Shown here: one piece after another, positions 5,756 to 11,351 of the stretch
Numbering within the stretch: position 1 is the first letter of the stretch
Layout of the letters: every line of letters starts with the position of its first letter
Origin: an uncultured Eubacteriales bacterium
GTDB lineage: Bacteria > Bacillota > Clostridia > Christensenellales > QAND01
NCBI GenBank assembly: GCA_900546685.1
Contig: UREB01000039.1
Location: forward strand, 1-11,351
DNA length: 11,351 nucleotides
Reading direction: 5' to 3'
Position numbers and translations under genes: made by a program
Notes under the pieces: model-generated
What the model saw: the letters and a program-made list of their open reading frames with translations, nothing else
Told to the model about the DNA's origin: nothing
Database searches by the model: none

Positions 5756-7033
5756 TCATTGCTGCGCGATCAGCTCAACCCCGTTTGGCATGCACAAAAT
5801 GCGGCTTTGCGGCCCTGTCAGCGCATCTGCCATCTCCAGAGCCTTAGATAGACAAGCAGCATGGCGCAGGCCAAAGATCTCGACCAATTCAGGTTCGCAT
5901 TGATCGGTCACGAGGATCACATGCGCTTTTTGCAAAACACGGGCCAAGATCTGTGCCTGCCACTGATCGGCCTGCGTTTGTGCGCGGCCTTTCTGCAAAA
6001 GCGCCTGCGTCAAGGCACTAGGGCTTTGGTATTGACGGAAAAGCTCATAAAAGCCCTGGCTTCCGTGCCCATCATAACATGAACAAAGCGCAATGATGAC
6101 CCCGCCGGGACGTACACAAGGCTCTGCCCCACTCATGCATTTGACGGACTGATAGATATTCAGATCCAACGGCGCGCCGCCATTGCCGGTAATCACGATA
6201 TCTGCCTGGCAAGCCGGTACCTGCGTTTGGCTCTGCACATAAGCACACCCTGCCTCATGCGCCTGTTCAAAATGTCCCGCAAAGGCGCGTATAATTTGCT
6301 TTTTCTCATTCAAGCATACGTTTAATATGAATTGCAGATGCGCCTGGCGGGCAGCATACAGCATATCCTCATGCAGTGGATTGCCCTTTAATGAGCCGCT
6401 GTGCGCAAGAGGATGATGAATAAACTCCGCGTTGTGGTTATAAAAAACCGTTTCCTGCGAGGCAATGCCTGGCAAAATGCTTTTGCGCCCGCCGGAATAG
6501 CCAGCGAAAAAATGCGGCTCAATAAAGCCCTCGGACAAAACGAGATCTGCCCATTCGACCTGCTCATTCAGCCATAAAGCGCCGCCGGAAGGTAGCGTGC
6601 CAAAGCAACGCATGCTTTGCGCGTCCCTGGCATTGTGTACCAATACAGTTTCATGAGACAGGATGTCTGCGCCCAAGCGATCCTGTAGCTCTTTGTCTGT
6701 CGTTAAGCGGTGAAATCCCGTAGCCACCAAAATATGGATCTCTGCTTGCGGATTGCCCCGGCGTATCTCCTCCAAAAGCAATGGCATGGTAATTTGGCTG
6801 GGCATTGGGCGCGTATGGTCGCTGGTGATGACAAGGATATGCTGTTTTCCCCGGCTAAGATCGGAAAGGCAAGGGCTGCCGATGGGATGAGATAGTGCCT
6901 CGCGCACAACCTGCCGCTGCAAGGGCAGCGTCATAGAAGGCTGTGGCTTGGCCTGCAGAACGCCTGCAAACCGATTGTCCGGAATGGAACAGTTAACATG
7001 GCCTGTGCCATAGGGAATAGAAATGTCTGGCAT
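5756..7033 (-). CDS. larA: LarA-family nickel-pincer-dependent 2-hydroxyacid racemase/epimerase
   Basis: A 425-residue cytoplasmic protein of the LarA family, whose founder racemises D/L-lactate using a nickel-pincer nucleotide bound to a Lys. Its length is almost that of Lactobacillus plantarum LarA (424), and the functional residues fall at the same numbers as I recall them: Asp72 and Arg75 in SDHTRP, His108 in ATGFHRL, His174 in EPHFFAGYSGG, Lys184 in GGRKSILPG (cofactor attachment), His200 (nickel ligand), and Gln295 and Lys298 in YQSVKC. All are intact, so activity is expected. The start has AAGGAGGA (7039-7046) ideally placed. It is the first gene of an operon with an aldolase and a D-hydroxyacid dehydrogenase, which suggests a substrate other than lactate; LarA homologues acting on malate, hydroxyglutarate and sugar acids are known. 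The cofactor-making genes larB, larC and larE are not in the window. Confidence 0.92.
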   Translation of the reverse strand: MPDISIPYGTGHVNCSIPDNRFAGVLQAKPQPSMTLPLQRQVVREALSHPIGSPCLSDLSRGKQHILVITSDHTRPMPSQITMPLLLEEIRRGNPQAEIHILVATGFHRLTTDKELQDRLGADILSHETVLVHNARDAQSMRCFGTLPSGGALWLNEQVEWADLVLSEGFIEPHFFAGYSGGRKSILPGIASQETVFYNHNAEFIHHPLAHSGSLKGNPLHEDMLYAARQAHLQFILNVCLNEKKQIIRAFAGHFEQAHEAGCAYVQSQTQVPACQADIVITGNGGAPLDLNIYQSVKCMSGAEPCVRPGGVIIALCSCYDGHGSQGFYELFRQYQSPSALTQALLQKGRAQTQADQWQAQILARVLQKAHVILVTDQCEPELVEIFGLRHAACLSKALEMADALTGPQSRILCMPNGVELIAQQ

Positions 7034-7060
7034 AAGATTCCTCCTTCAAAAGGCACATAC

Positions 7061-7069
7061 AGTATACCA
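7061..7069 (-). promoter_or_regulatory. Extended -10 promoter of the larA operon
   Basis: Minus-strand TGGTATACT is an extended -10 (TGn plus TATACT). A good -35 is lacking: the bases at the right distance read AGCCAA, the complement of the aldo-keto reductase -35. Predicted start is near 7054, with a leader of about 20 nt that holds the ribosome binding site. The weak -35 suggests activator dependence. Confidence 0.6.
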
Positions 7070-7083
7070 TATTACATAACAGT

Positions 7084-7112
7084 TTGGCTTTTTGTTTCGC
7101 CTATGGTAGAAT
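7084..7112 (+). promoter_or_regulatory. Promoter of the aldo-keto reductase gene
   Basis: TTGGCT (7084-7089) and TAGAAT (7107-7112) with a 17-base spacer and a TGG extension before the -10. Its -35 occupies the bases where the -35 of the divergent larA promoter would lie, so the two promoters may compete for polymerase. Confidence 0.65.
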
Positions 7113-7167
7113 AATACTGTGGTTTTTGGCAATTTGACAGACTTCTTTTGTAAAGGGATGAGTTGCT

Positions 7168-8199
7168 TTGGAAAAAATGAGACTCGGAAAAACAGAACTT
7201 ATGGTCACAAAAACGTCCTTTGGGGCGTTGCCTATCCAGCGGGACGATTTCCCTACGGCCATTCGGATCCTGCGTAAGGCGTTTGATGCAGGCATCAATT
7301 ATTATGATACCGCGCGCTTTTACACGGATAGCGAGGAAAAGCTGGGCGCTGCCTTTTCAGACGTGCGTAAAGAGGTCATCATCTCCTCCAAATCAATGGG
7401 GAATACCAAGCAGGAGGTCATAGACCATTGTATGCAGGGGCTTAGAAACATCAAATCCGATTATTTTGATCTTTATCAGCTGCATAATCCGTCTTCCTTA
7501 GATTATGAGGACCCGGATGGGCCGCTGGCAGGGCTTTTGGAACTAAAGAAAAAGGGATATGTAAGGCATATCGGCATCACCAACCATTCGCCGAAAATGG
7601 CGGTGGAGGCCATTGAATCGGGCGTATTTGAAACGCTTCAATTTCCGTTCTCCTATTTATCCGGCGAGGTAGAGGACGATCTGCTGCGCCGCTGTAAGGA
7701 AAAGGATATGGGATTTATTGCCATGAAGGCGTTGTCCGGCGGCCTGGTGGGTAATGTGCCGGCGGCCTTTGCCTTTATCCGTCAGTATGATGATGTAGTG
7801 CCGATTTTTGGGATCCAGCATGAATGGGAGTTGGATGAGTTTATTGCGTTAGACGCCAACCCGCCGAAAATGGATGATGAAATGCGCGCTGTGATCGCCA
7901 AGGATAGAAAAGAGCTGGCTGGAGAATTTTGCCGCTCTTGCGGATACTGCATGCCGTGCCCGCAGGGCATCAATATTCCGACGGCGGGTCGCATACATCT
8001 ATTGGCGACGAGGTCTCCCTATCAGCAGTTTTTGACAAAAGAATATAGGGATGAACAAAAATTGGTGGATAACTGTATCCATTGCGGGCAATGCGCCAGC
8101 CGGTGCCCTTATCATCTAGATACGCCGGCCATGCTAGCTTCGCAGGCTAAAAAATTCTGGGCCTGGGCGGAAGAGCATAGGAGCGAGTGGACGGATTAA
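7168..8199 (+). CDS. Aldo-keto reductase with C-terminal double 4Fe-4S cluster domain
   Basis: A 343-residue protein with an aldo-keto reductase barrel (about 1-245) and a ferredoxin-like C-terminus. The AKR catalytic tetrad is present: Asp47 and Tyr52 in YYDTARFYTDSEEKLG, Lys75 in ISSKSMG and His106 in LYQLHNP. GITNHSP (136-142) is the usual barrel strand motif. The tail has Cys255/258/261/264 (CRSCGYCMPCP) and Cys303/306/309/313 (CIHCGQCASRCP), enough for two 4Fe-4S clusters. This architecture is common in anaerobes; electrons may come from ferredoxin as well as NADPH. The TTG start at 7168 is preferred to the ATG at 7177 because AAAGGG (7152-7157) is 10 bases from the TTG and 19 from the ATG. 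It is divergent from the larA operon, so it might supply or reduce a carbonyl compound of that pathway. Substrate unknown. Confidence 0.9.
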   Translation: MEKMRLGKTELMVTKTSFGALPIQRDDFPTAIRILRKAFDAGINYYDTARFYTDSEEKLGAAFSDVRKEVIISSKSMGNTKQEVIDHCMQGLRNIKSDYFDLYQLHNPSSLDYEDPDGPLAGLLELKKKGYVRHIGITNHSPKMAVEAIESGVFETLQFPFSYLSGEVEDDLLRRCKEKDMGFIAMKALSGGLVGNVPAAFAFIRQYDDVVPIFGIQHEWELDEFIALDANPPKMDDEMRAVIAKDRKELAGEFCRSCGYCMPCPQGINIPTAGRIHLLATRSPYQQFLTKEYRDEQKLVDNCIHCGQCASRCPYHLDTPAMLASQAKKFWAWAEEHRSEWTD

Positions 8200-8210
8200 A
8201 AAATTGATCT

Positions 8211-8243
8211 GGGCAGGGAACGACAGATGTTTGTTCCCTGTCC
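8211..8243 (+). terminator. Strong hairpin after the aldo-keto reductase gene, lacking a T-run
   Basis: An 11-bp stem pairs 8211-8221 with 8233-8243 (GGGCAGGGAAC with GTTCCCTGTCC, one G-T pair) around an 11-base loop. It is followed by AAATTATATTT instead of a T-run. It may be a poor terminator, a Rho-related end, or a 3'-end stabilising structure. Confidence 0.5.
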
Positions 8244-8272
8244 AAATTATATTTACCAGAAAACGTTTGGCC

Positions 8273-8301
8273 TTGCTTTTCCAAAATGAATAAGGTACAA
8301 T
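8273..8301 (+). promoter_or_regulatory. Promoter of the fluoride-riboswitch/antiporter transcript
   Basis: TTGCTT (8273-8278) and TACAAT (8296-8301) with a 17-base spacer. The predicted start (about 8308) falls just before the riboswitch aptamer, as expected for a leader-controlled transcript. Confidence 0.75.
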
Positions 8302-8311
8302 AAACGCTAGA

Positions 8312-8400
8312 ATAGGGAATGAAGTTCTCCCTCGGGCAACCGAAACCGCTTTTTAGCTGATGACTTCTGCAAATCTGCAGGAGCATTGGCTTTTTTTGTT
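8312..8400 (+). ncRNA. Fluoride riboswitch (crcB motif) with overlapping intrinsic terminator
   Basis: The leader matches the fluoride aptamer. Stem 1 is GGGA (8315-8318) / TCCC (8328-8331). Inside its loop, GAAGT (8321-8325) can pair with ACTTC (8363-8367), the pseudoknot of the family; the reference Bacillus cereus motif has GGAGT/ACTCC there, a compensatory change. Stem 2 is GCT (8348-8350) / AGC (8355-8357), preceded by the conserved AAACnGC-like segment and followed by GCTGATGAC, the family's most recognisable block. An extra hairpin, TCGG-GCAA-CCGA (8332-8343), is inserted after stem 1. The terminator pairs CTTCTGCA (8364-8371) with TGCAGGAG (8376-8383), extended by GCTGAT/ATTGGC, and ends in seven T (8391-8397). 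Its left arm reuses the pseudoknot strand, so fluoride binding should prevent termination and switch the antiporter gene on. Found by eye; not scored with a covariance model. Confidence 0.9.
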
Positions 8401-8421
8401 TCCTGCGAAAGGGGTAAGAAT

Positions 8422-9612
8422 ATGATTTCTTCTTTGGCGATGATTTTTTTGGGTGGCCTATTGTGTGCGGCTGTGTGCAGCAAAATAGGGCTTCCGCGCA
8501 TCATTGGGATGCTGCTTGCAGGCATTATGATGGGTCCGCATGCGCTAGGCCTATTGGATCGCTCTATTTTAGGCGTTTCTGCGGATCTAAGGCAGATGGC
8601 GCTTGTCATCATCTTGCTCAAAGCAGGGCTGTCTTTGGATGTTAAGAGCTTAAAACGGGTAGGCAGACCCGCGTTTTTAATGACCTTTGTGCCGGCCAGT
8701 TGTGAAATTTTGGCGTTTGTGCTTTTAGCGCCGCCGATGTTGGGGCTATCGCATATAGAGGCGGCCGTGATGGGGTCCGTATTGGCGGCGGTATCGCCGG
8801 CCGTGGTCGTGCCAAAAATGGTTGCGCTGACAGAGCAGGGCTACGGCGTGAAAAAGGGGATTCCGCAAATGATATTGGCAGGCGCGTCGATGGATGATGT
8901 TTTTGTCATCGTTCTGTTTACGAGTTTTGTGGGCCTGGCCCAGGGGGGCCATTTTTCTGCGTTCAGCCTTTTGTCTATCCCGATTTCCATCGCGCTGGGA
9001 ATTCTTTCTGGCCTAGTCCTAGGCATGGTGCTGGCAAAGCTGTGTCGCTGCCAGGCAGGACAGAGCACACAGGCCACAATAAAGGGGTTGATTCTTTTGG
9101 CCTGTGCTTTTTTGCTGGTAAGCCTGGAGGATTGGCTAGAAGGGATTGTGCCGCTGAGCGGCCTGTTGGGGGTCATGAGCATGGCGGTGATGGTGCAACT
9201 GCGTACGCCACAGCTTGTGGGACAGGATCTATCGCAAAAGTTTTCCAAGCTTTGGATGGCTGCCGAGCCGATTTTGTTCGTCCTGGTGGGTGCTGCTGTG
9301 GATATTTCCTATGCGGCCTCGGCCGGCATTGGTGTCATTGCTATGATTTTTTTGGCCCTGGCGTTCCGTGTCTTGGGAGTTGCTTTTTGCATGATTGGCA
9401 CAACGCTTACCAAAAAGGAACGGCTGTTTTGCATGATTGCTTATCTGCCTAAGGCAACGGTACAGGCAGCCATCGGATCGGTTCCGCTGGCGATGGGGCT
9501 GGCCTGTGGGCAGCTGGTGCTAACGGTGGCGGTGGTAGCGATCCTGATTACTGCCCCCTTGGGGGCGGTGGGTACGGAGTGTACCTATAAAAGGCTGCTC
9601 AGCAAGGAATAA
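8422..9612 (+). CDS. Monovalent cation:proton antiporter (CPA family), fluoride-riboswitch controlled
   Basis: A 396-residue polytopic inner-membrane protein of the cation:proton antiporter (Na+/H+ exchanger, KefB-like) superfamily, with about 11-13 hydrophobic segments. Recognisable features are GLPRIIGMLLAGIMMGPH in the first helices, AAVSPAVVVPKM (122-133), the Asp158-Asp159 pair in AGASMDDV that marks electrogenic sodium/proton exchangers, and PKATVQAAIG (343-352). There is no C-terminal TrkA or universal-stress domain. The start is the ATG at 8422, with AAAGGGG (8408-8414) 7 bases before it. An open frame extends to a TTG at 8386, but that codon lies inside the riboswitch terminator and cannot be the start. 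Control by a fluoride riboswitch implies a role in fluoride tolerance. Direct fluoride transport versus ion/pH homeostasis under fluoride is unresolved. Antiporters are a known minor class of genes behind such riboswitches. Confidence 0.9.
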   Translation: MISSLAMIFLGGLLCAAVCSKIGLPRIIGMLLAGIMMGPHALGLLDRSILGVSADLRQMALVIILLKAGLSLDVKSLKRVGRPAFLMTFVPASCEILAFVLLAPPMLGLSHIEAAVMGSVLAAVSPAVVVPKMVALTEQGYGVKKGIPQMILAGASMDDVFVIVLFTSFVGLAQGGHFSAFSLLSIPISIALGILSGLVLGMVLAKLCRCQAGQSTQATIKGLILLACAFLLVSLEDWLEGIVPLSGLLGVMSMAVMVQLRTPQLVGQDLSQKFSKLWMAAEPILFVLVGAAVDISYAASAGIGVIAMIFLALAFRVLGVAFCMIGTTLTKKERLFCMIAYLPKATVQAAIGSVPLAMGLACGQLVLTVAVVAILITAPLGAVGTECTYKRLLSKE

Positions 9613-9639
9613 AAAAGGCACGGAAAATCCGTGCCTTTT
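9613..9639. terminator. Bidirectional terminator between the antiporter and MATE genes
   Basis: A 12-bp stem AAAAGGCACGGA (9613-9624) / TCCGTGCCTTTT (9628-9639) with a 3-base loop, directly after the antiporter stop. The minus-strand version ends in a longer T-run and would also terminate the MATE transcript. Confidence 0.93.
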
Positions 9640-9658
9640 GCATGCTGAGAATGAAAAG

Positions 9659-11026
9659 CTATAGATTGGCTTCATAGGTGAGCGTATGAATCCACGCGCC
9701 GCTGCGCACCCTTCGCCTACCCACAAAGAACTTGATGATTTCTCCTGGCGCTGTAAAAGCATAAACCCACATCGGGGAAATATGGAATACAAACGCGGCC
9801 AGCGCAACAGGGATAAGGATCAGCGTCCACTGGAAGCCGGCATCCAAGAACAGGGAAAAGCGCGCATCGCCGCCGCTACGCAGGATGCCCACAACGATTA
9901 AGTTATTGAGCATCAAAATGGGTAGCATACAGCCATAGATGCGAATGATATTCAGTGAAATAGCAATGACATCTGCACTGGCATCATACAGGTGCATGAT
10001 AAAGGGCGCAGCAATATTCAATACGATGGCAACCCCGATGGCAATAAAGGGGATGATATGCATATAGCGCGTTGCATACGTCTGGGCTTTTTTAAGATTG
10101 CCTTCCCCAATGACCCTACCACACTGTACGGCACAAGCATTGCTAAGCCCGACAAAGATCACGTAGCCCATCTTATCAAAGGAGTTGAAAATCCCCGTTG
10201 CTGCGGACATCTGGGTGCCAATTCTAGCATAACACAGCATAACGGTAAACTGTGCCATGCTCCAAAAGCTTTCGTTGAGAAAGACTGGAATCGCAAGGCT
10301 GAAATATTTCTTGATATGTGTCTTTGGAATGGGAAAAATAGGGATCTTTTTATCCAAAGCAGGAAAATAACGTACCTTGCGGATGATAAACAGCAACGTG
10401 CAGTCTACAATCTGGCTAAGCGTGGAGGCGATGGCTGCGCCTTGTATGCCGAGCGCAGGGAGGCCAAGTTTTCCGTAAATCAAAATATAATTAAAAACCA
10501 CGTTGACGGCAAGGCCTGTCAAGGCTGTTGCCATGGGGAATTTTACATCGCCCGTACCGCGCATAATGGCGCCCAATATAAAGCCTGCCCCGATAAAAGG
10601 ATAGGAGAAACAAACGATGGAAAGGTACTGTGCGCCCAGCGCAAGCACTTCCGGATCGTTGGTAAACAAAAGAAGAAATGTTTGTGGCATAATGGCGCAC
10701 AAAATGCAAAAACCCCAGCCAATCACCTGTCCGCAGATCAAGGACAATCCAAATGTACGCCGTATGCTTGGCAGATCCTGGCTACCCCAAAACTGCGAGG
10801 TAAGCGCAGTTGTGGCACTGGTGATCCCAAAGATAAAGATCAGGAAGACAAAGGTGACTTGGCTGGCCTGCATCAAACCGGCCAAAGCGTTGTCCCCCAA
10901 TGAACCAATCATGAGGTTGTCCACCATGGTCATAGAGCTGGCAACCAGCTGCTGAAGCATCATCGGGATGGCCAATTTACGCAAGGAGCTGTAAAAGGAA
11001 CGATCTTCAAAACCAAAAAAAGACAC
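9659..11026 (-). CDS. MATE-family multidrug/toxin efflux transporter
   Basis: A 455-residue membrane protein (from the GTG start) of the MATE family, exporting organic cations or other toxic compounds in exchange for Na+ or H+. It shows about 12 hydrophobic segments in two six-helix halves. Typical motifs are LAIPMMLQQLVASSMTMVDNLMIG in helix 1, LGDNALAGL, GAIMRGTGDVKFPM before helix 6 and GILRSGGDARFSL in the second half. I place the start at GTG 11026 because AGAGGGGG (11034-11040 region) is 7 bases upstream. The in-frame ATG at 11050, which would add 8 residues, has no ribosome binding site and would put the Shine-Dalgarno sequence inside the coding region. It forms a single-gene unit between two terminators. 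Substrate unknown; nothing ties it to the fluoride-regulated antiporter except adjacency. Confidence 0.93.
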   Translation of the reverse strand: MSFFGFEDRSFYSSLRKLAIPMMLQQLVASSMTMVDNLMIGSLGDNALAGLMQASQVTFVFLIFIFGITSATTALTSQFWGSQDLPSIRRTFGLSLICGQVIGWGFCILCAIMPQTFLLLFTNDPEVLALGAQYLSIVCFSYPFIGAGFILGAIMRGTGDVKFPMATALTGLAVNVVFNYILIYGKLGLPALGIQGAAIASTLSQIVDCTLLFIIRKVRYFPALDKKIPIFPIPKTHIKKYFSLAIPVFLNESFWSMAQFTVMLCYARIGTQMSAATGIFNSFDKMGYVIFVGLSNACAVQCGRVIGEGNLKKAQTYATRYMHIIPFIAIGVAIVLNIAAPFIMHLYDASADVIAISLNIIRIYGCMLPILMLNNLIVVGILRSGGDARFSLFLDAGFQWTLILIPVALAAFVFHISPMWVYAFTAPGEIIKFFVGRRRVRSGAWIHTLTYEANL

Positions 11027-11106
11027 TTGCAATCCCCCTCTCTTATACATACAAGCGTGTTACTACCACTCTATCAGAGAAACAGGAGGAACGCAATAAG
11101 GAAAAG

Positions 11107-11130
11107 AAAAAAACGCCGAAGCGTTTTTTT
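11107..11130 (-). terminator. Intrinsic terminator of the Rrf2-type regulator gene (UUCG tetraloop)
   Basis: Read on the minus strand, CGC-TTCG-GCG is flanked by seven A and seven T. The C(UUCG)G tetraloop is unusually stable as RNA only in this orientation, which assigns the terminator to the regulator gene 12 bases upstream. The gap 11051-11106 upstream of the MATE gene holds no clear promoter; TTGCGT-N17-TAGAGT on the minus strand is a weak candidate. Confidence 0.9.
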
Positions 11131-11142
11131 AAGCAATTGCCG

Positions 11143-11351
11143 TTATTTATGGGCTTGTTTTTCATGGTGCCGATGCACTAGATCCTGAAGGGTAAGAGTA
11201 TCCACCACAGAGGAGATGGCCTCCTGTATTTTTTGCCAAACCTCTAGCGTAACACAATTTTCCCGACGAGGACAGCAATTTTCACCCTCCAAGCAGGACA
11301 CGGGGGCAAGCTCTCCTTCCACGGCACGAAGCACCATACCCACCGTGATCT
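11143..11351 (-). CDS. Rrf2-family transcriptional regulator, C-terminal part (5' end outside window)
   Basis: About 69 residues of the C-terminus of an Rrf2-family DNA-binding regulator, the group containing IscR, NsrR and CymR. The frame is open through the end of the window, reading I-T-V-G-M-V-L-R-A-V-E-G. This is the hallmark 'I(T/S)..(D/M)(V/I)(I/L)RA(V/I)EG' segment after the winged helix, so the internal GTG at 11343 is not the start. It is followed by SCLEGENCCPRRENC, with four cysteines spaced much like the Fe-S ligands of IscR (C-x5-C-x5-C type), then the long dimerisation helix (VTLEVWQKIQEAISSVVDTLTLQDL) and a His-rich tail. Fe-S sensing (iron-sulfur status, NO or oxygen) is therefore likely but not certain; CymR-like members lack the cysteines. 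Roughly half of the usual 140-150 residues is missing. Confidence 0.88.
   Translation of the reverse strand, partial: ITVGMVLRAVEGELAPVSCLEGENCCPRRENCVTLEVWQKIQEAISSVVDTLTLQDLVHRHHEKQAHK

Noticed and set aside
8386..8421. TTG at 8386 as the start of the antiporter, adding 12 residues
   Set aside because: The codon lies inside the right arm of the riboswitch terminator, has no usable ribosome binding site, and the ATG at 8422 has AAAGGGG at ideal spacing.
9992..10903. A 303-codon open frame on the plus strand opposite the MATE gene
   Set aside because: It lies entirely antisense to a well-supported MATE gene, has no ribosome binding site or family motifs, and has a low-hydrophobicity, Lys/Cys/His-rich composition typical of the complement of a membrane-protein gene.
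1..11351. Mobile element, phage, toxin-antitoxin or defence system
   Set aside because: No transposase, integrase, terminal repeats, target duplications, tRNA-linked attachment site, short repeat array or defence-type domains are visible; all genes look like ordinary chromosomal metabolism, transport and regulation.

Overview
The window looks like chromosomal DNA of a strictly anaerobic, low-to-mid GC member of the Clostridia (Bacillota). The evidence is a single-chain pyruvate:ferredoxin oxidoreductase, a classical rubrerythrin, an aldo-keto reductase with an Fe-S tail, strong AGGAGG-type ribosome binding sites, sigma-A-type promoters with 17-bp spacers, TTG and GTG starts, and intrinsic terminators after most transcription units. 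Nothing suggests a plasmid, phage or transposon. I found no tRNA, rRNA or CRISPR array, and no gene-free stretch longer than about 225 bases.

Left part (1-3350): the 3' end of the PFOR gene with its terminator; a small protein made of two peptidoglycan-binding domains; a HAD phosphatase with its own promoter; a convergent MntP-type manganese exporter; and an Sfp-type phosphopantetheinyl transferase read away from mntP.

Middle part (3344-8243): a rubrerythrin gene with a perfect consensus promoter and an AT-rich inverted repeat at its predicted transcription start, resembling a PerR/Fur operator. It is followed by a three-gene minus-strand operon encoding a LarA-type nickel-pincer racemase, a class II aldolase and a D-2-hydroxyacid dehydrogenase. 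A divergent aldo-keto reductase with two C-terminal cysteine clusters shares its promoter region with that operon. The operon looks like a small pathway that changes the C2 configuration of a hydroxy acid, oxidises it and cleaves or decarboxylates a carbon chain. Its substrate is not evident.

Right part (8244-11351): the clearest regulatory element of the window is a fluoride (crcB-motif) riboswitch with an overlapping intrinsic terminator. It sits directly upstream of a monovalent cation:proton antiporter with an Asp-Asp motif, which implies a role in fluoride tolerance. The aptamer carries an extra GNRA-capped hairpin at the junction after its first stem. The rest is a convergent MATE-family exporter, whose start is better placed at a GTG than at the upstream ATG, and the 3' end of an Rrf2-family regulator gene with an IscR-like cysteine cluster and a UUCG-tetraloop terminator.

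The best candidates for something not routinely described are the fluoride-switched antiporter with its modified aptamer and the LarA-aldolase-dehydrogenase operon. Everything here is read by eye from sequence; no database search was run.
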